This document shows, one piece after another, positions 30,570 to 31,667 of a stretch of 31,667 nucleotides of DNA (its first letter is position 1; every line of letters begins with the position of its first letter). The stretch spans positions 1 to 31,667 of the forward strand of contig JAEVZK010000061.1 in assembly GCA_023392285.1 (NCBI GenBank). The letters run 5' to 3'. The stretch is from Armatimonadota bacterium. GTDB lineage: Bacteria; Armatimonadota; Fimbriimonadia; Fimbriimonadales; Fimbriimonadaceae. The translations under genes and the position numbers were made by a program. Below the pieces are notes generated by a model. The model ran no database searches. It saw nothing but the letters and a program-made list of their open reading frames with translations, and was not told the DNA's origin.

Positions 30570-31103
30570 TCAGTCGACCATCCCGCGCTTGATCACTTGG
30601 AGCGCTTCCTTGGGTCCATTTCTTGCTTCCACAATGAATTGCTTGCCTTTCGCCTCGTTATAGGAGCGGAAGAAATGTTCGATCTCTTCCAGTAATTCCC
30701 GACTGAGGTCGTGAATTGTCTGGAGGTGAGACTGATCTCTCGAATGTGTAGCGACGGCGATAATCCGATCGTTGCGAATCTTGGTGTCGCTTTCAGTCTG
30801 GAGGGCCTTCATCACACCGAGGAGCCTCGCCTCGATCAAGCAGCCGGGGAAGGCGGGCTCATCCATGATGAGGAGCACGTCCAAGGGGTCGCCGTCTTCG
30901 CCGTGAGTTCGAGGAATGAATCCGAAATCGAAGGGGAAGCTCGCTCCCGTTGGTAAGACTCCACCTAGCTTGAACAATCCGCTGTTCGGATCGAAGTTGA
31001 ACTTGTTGCGGCTCCCTTTCGGCGTCTCGATAATGACGTTGAGGTAGTCACCAGAAAACGGCATCAGAGAATTGATCATCAACTTTTGGGTTGCTGACGC
31101 CAC
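30570..31103 (-). CDS. ppa: Inorganic pyrophosphatase (family I)
   Basis: This 177-aa soluble enzyme hydrolyses pyrophosphate and pulls biosynthetic reactions forward. Family I motifs are clear: NVIIETPKGSRNKFNFDP near the N terminus and the metal-binding HGEDGDPLDVLLI, preceded by FPFDFGFIPRT. The latter replaces the classic YPxNYGFIP with FDFGFIP, placing the protein in a divergent subgroup. The C-terminal part RDQSHLQTIHDLSRELLEEIEHFF with FRSYNEAKGKQ is also usual. The GTG start at 31103 is supported by AGGTGA about 7 nt upstream; ATG 31079 (MINSLMPFSGDY) is the alternative. It is upstream of rpmB and divergent from the tRNA gene. Confidence 0.92.
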   Translation of the reverse strand: MASATQKLMINSLMPFSGDYLNVIIETPKGSRNKFNFDPNSGLFKLGGVLPTGASFPFDFGFIPRTHGEDGDPLDVLLIMDEPAFPGCLIEARLLGVMKALQTESDTKIRNDRIIAVATHSRDQSHLQTIHDLSRELLEEIEHFFRSYNEAKGKQFIVEARNGPKEALQVIKRGMVD

Positions 31104-31146
31104 TCAATGTTCACCTAACTTGAGGCGGTATTCTCCTAGGAACTGC

Positions 31147-31229
<83 letters not shown>

Positions 31230-31266
31230 CTCTAAATTTTGGCTTTACTTGCCGAAAATAACGGGT

Positions 31267-31667
31267 GTGTGTCCTCGCCGTCGAACACAACCAGCCATCG
31301 GGTTTACCCTCGTTGAAGTTCTGATCGTAATCATCGTGATTGCGGTGCTTGCAGCGATCGCGGTTCCCAAATTCGCGAAATCGCGGCAACGTGCTCGAGA
31401 GGCCGCATTAAAATCCAATCTCACGATCGTGAGGAAAGCGCTAGAGCAGTTCGCGGCTGATGCGGGAGGTTACCCGGTCGCTCTCTGCTGCCTCTATATG
31501 GACAAGTCGGCTTTGTCTGCGCTCCCGTATGCCCTTTCGAACAGCGGCACTTATGTCCAGGTCAATCCGAACGGATTTCGCGGCCCCTACCTCGATGGAG
31601 CTTGTGCATCGGTCACGGGAACCCCACTGAACCCGTTTGGCGGCGTGTATAGCGGCTACACTTACCC
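31267..31667 (+). CDS. Type IV pilin/pseudopilin-like protein, 3' end cut by the window
   Basis: The visible reading frame starts at GTG 31267 and runs off the window without a stop. After a short basic leader (CPRRRTQPAIG) comes the prepilin peptidase site, Gly-Phe-Thr-Leu-Val-Glu, with the conserved Glu at position +5. The hydrophobic helix VLIVIIVIAVLAAIAVPKF follows. This is the classical N-methylated class III signal of type IV pilins and type II secretion pseudopilins (PulG/GspG-like). The later part (LKSNLTIVRKALEQFAADAGGYP, then PNGFRGPYLDG and TPLNPFGG) resembles GspG-like major pseudopilins, where LxxLxxALExY and Pro/Gly motifs recur. A TTG at 31249 is an alternative start. Whether other secretion genes follow cannot be seen. 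Confidence 0.85.
   Translation, partial: MCPRRRTQPAIGFTLVEVLIVIIVIAVLAAIAVPKFAKSRQRAREAALKSNLTIVRKALEQFAADAGGYPVALCCLYMDKSALSALPYALSNSGTYVQVNPNGFRGPYLDGACASVTGTPLNPFGGVYSGYTY

Overview
The window is about 31.7 kb of densely packed bacterial chromosome. It holds about 30 protein genes on both strands, one tRNA and no insertion sequence, phage gene, CRISPR array or rRNA. The housekeeping genes (lexA, dxs, thyX, purK, deoB, rpmB, ppa, a thioredoxin-reductase-like ferredoxin-NADP reductase, an aminopropyltransferase) look chromosomal and vertically inherited. Base composition is moderately GC-rich by eye, GTG and TTG starts are common, and no gap exceeds about 170 bp. The mix suggests a deep-branching, non-proteobacterial soil or water organism. 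My best guess is Armatimonadota, Fimbriimonas-like. It rests on a remembered resemblance of several proteins (the 386-aa barrel-domain protein, the Thermus-like SpeE, the RGEGDS/QGEGDS cyclases) and not on any marker comparison, so it is tentative.

Layout. 1-6.0 kb: a membrane-anchored parvulin-like foldase (minus), then lexA with a near-consensus promoter inside a 32-bp palindrome, a YkuE-type metallophosphoesterase, a small membrane protein, a FliA/WhiG sigma factor with a coupled 60-aa protein, and a second foldase that is a lipoprotein. A bidirectional-looking terminator at about 5994-6025 ends this block. 6.0-9.5 kb: a minus-strand run transcribed as ferredoxin-NADP reductase, 386-aa barrel-domain protein, SpeE-type aminopropyltransferase and a 101-aa unknown. 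9.6-14.3 kb: a plus-strand run of a TPR protein, a one-helix protein plus an HTTM (gamma-carboxylase-like) membrane protein that recall the SdpA/SdpB layout, and a coupled 275-aa unknown. 14.3-16.8 kb: a stand-alone receiver protein and dxs, divergent. 16.8-19.0 kb: a minus-strand operon ASCH protein - YeiH transporter - ThyX, coupled by GTGA overlaps. 19.0-24.2 kb: alpha/beta hydrolase, DUF433 protein, purK, a convergent serine hydrolase, deoB.

24.3-30.2 kb is the accessory-looking part. Two tandem paralogues of a class III nucleotide cyclase - STAND ATPase - TPR signalling protein are flanked by two small proteins I do not recognise. The first paralogue is cut by one in-frame TGA, and its ATPase core is eroded. 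The first small gene and the first cyclase each have a perfect stem-loop over the ribosome-binding or start region.

30.2-31.7 kb: rpmB and ppa (minus), tRNA-Leu(UAA) (plus), and the 5' part of a type IV pilin/pseudopilin gene running off the window.

The most noteworthy signals are the TGA-interrupted cyclase next to an intact sister, the start-codon hairpin, the lexA operator/promoter, and a shared TCTACACGT motif in three upstream regions. Three convergent gene pairs also overlap at their stop codons.
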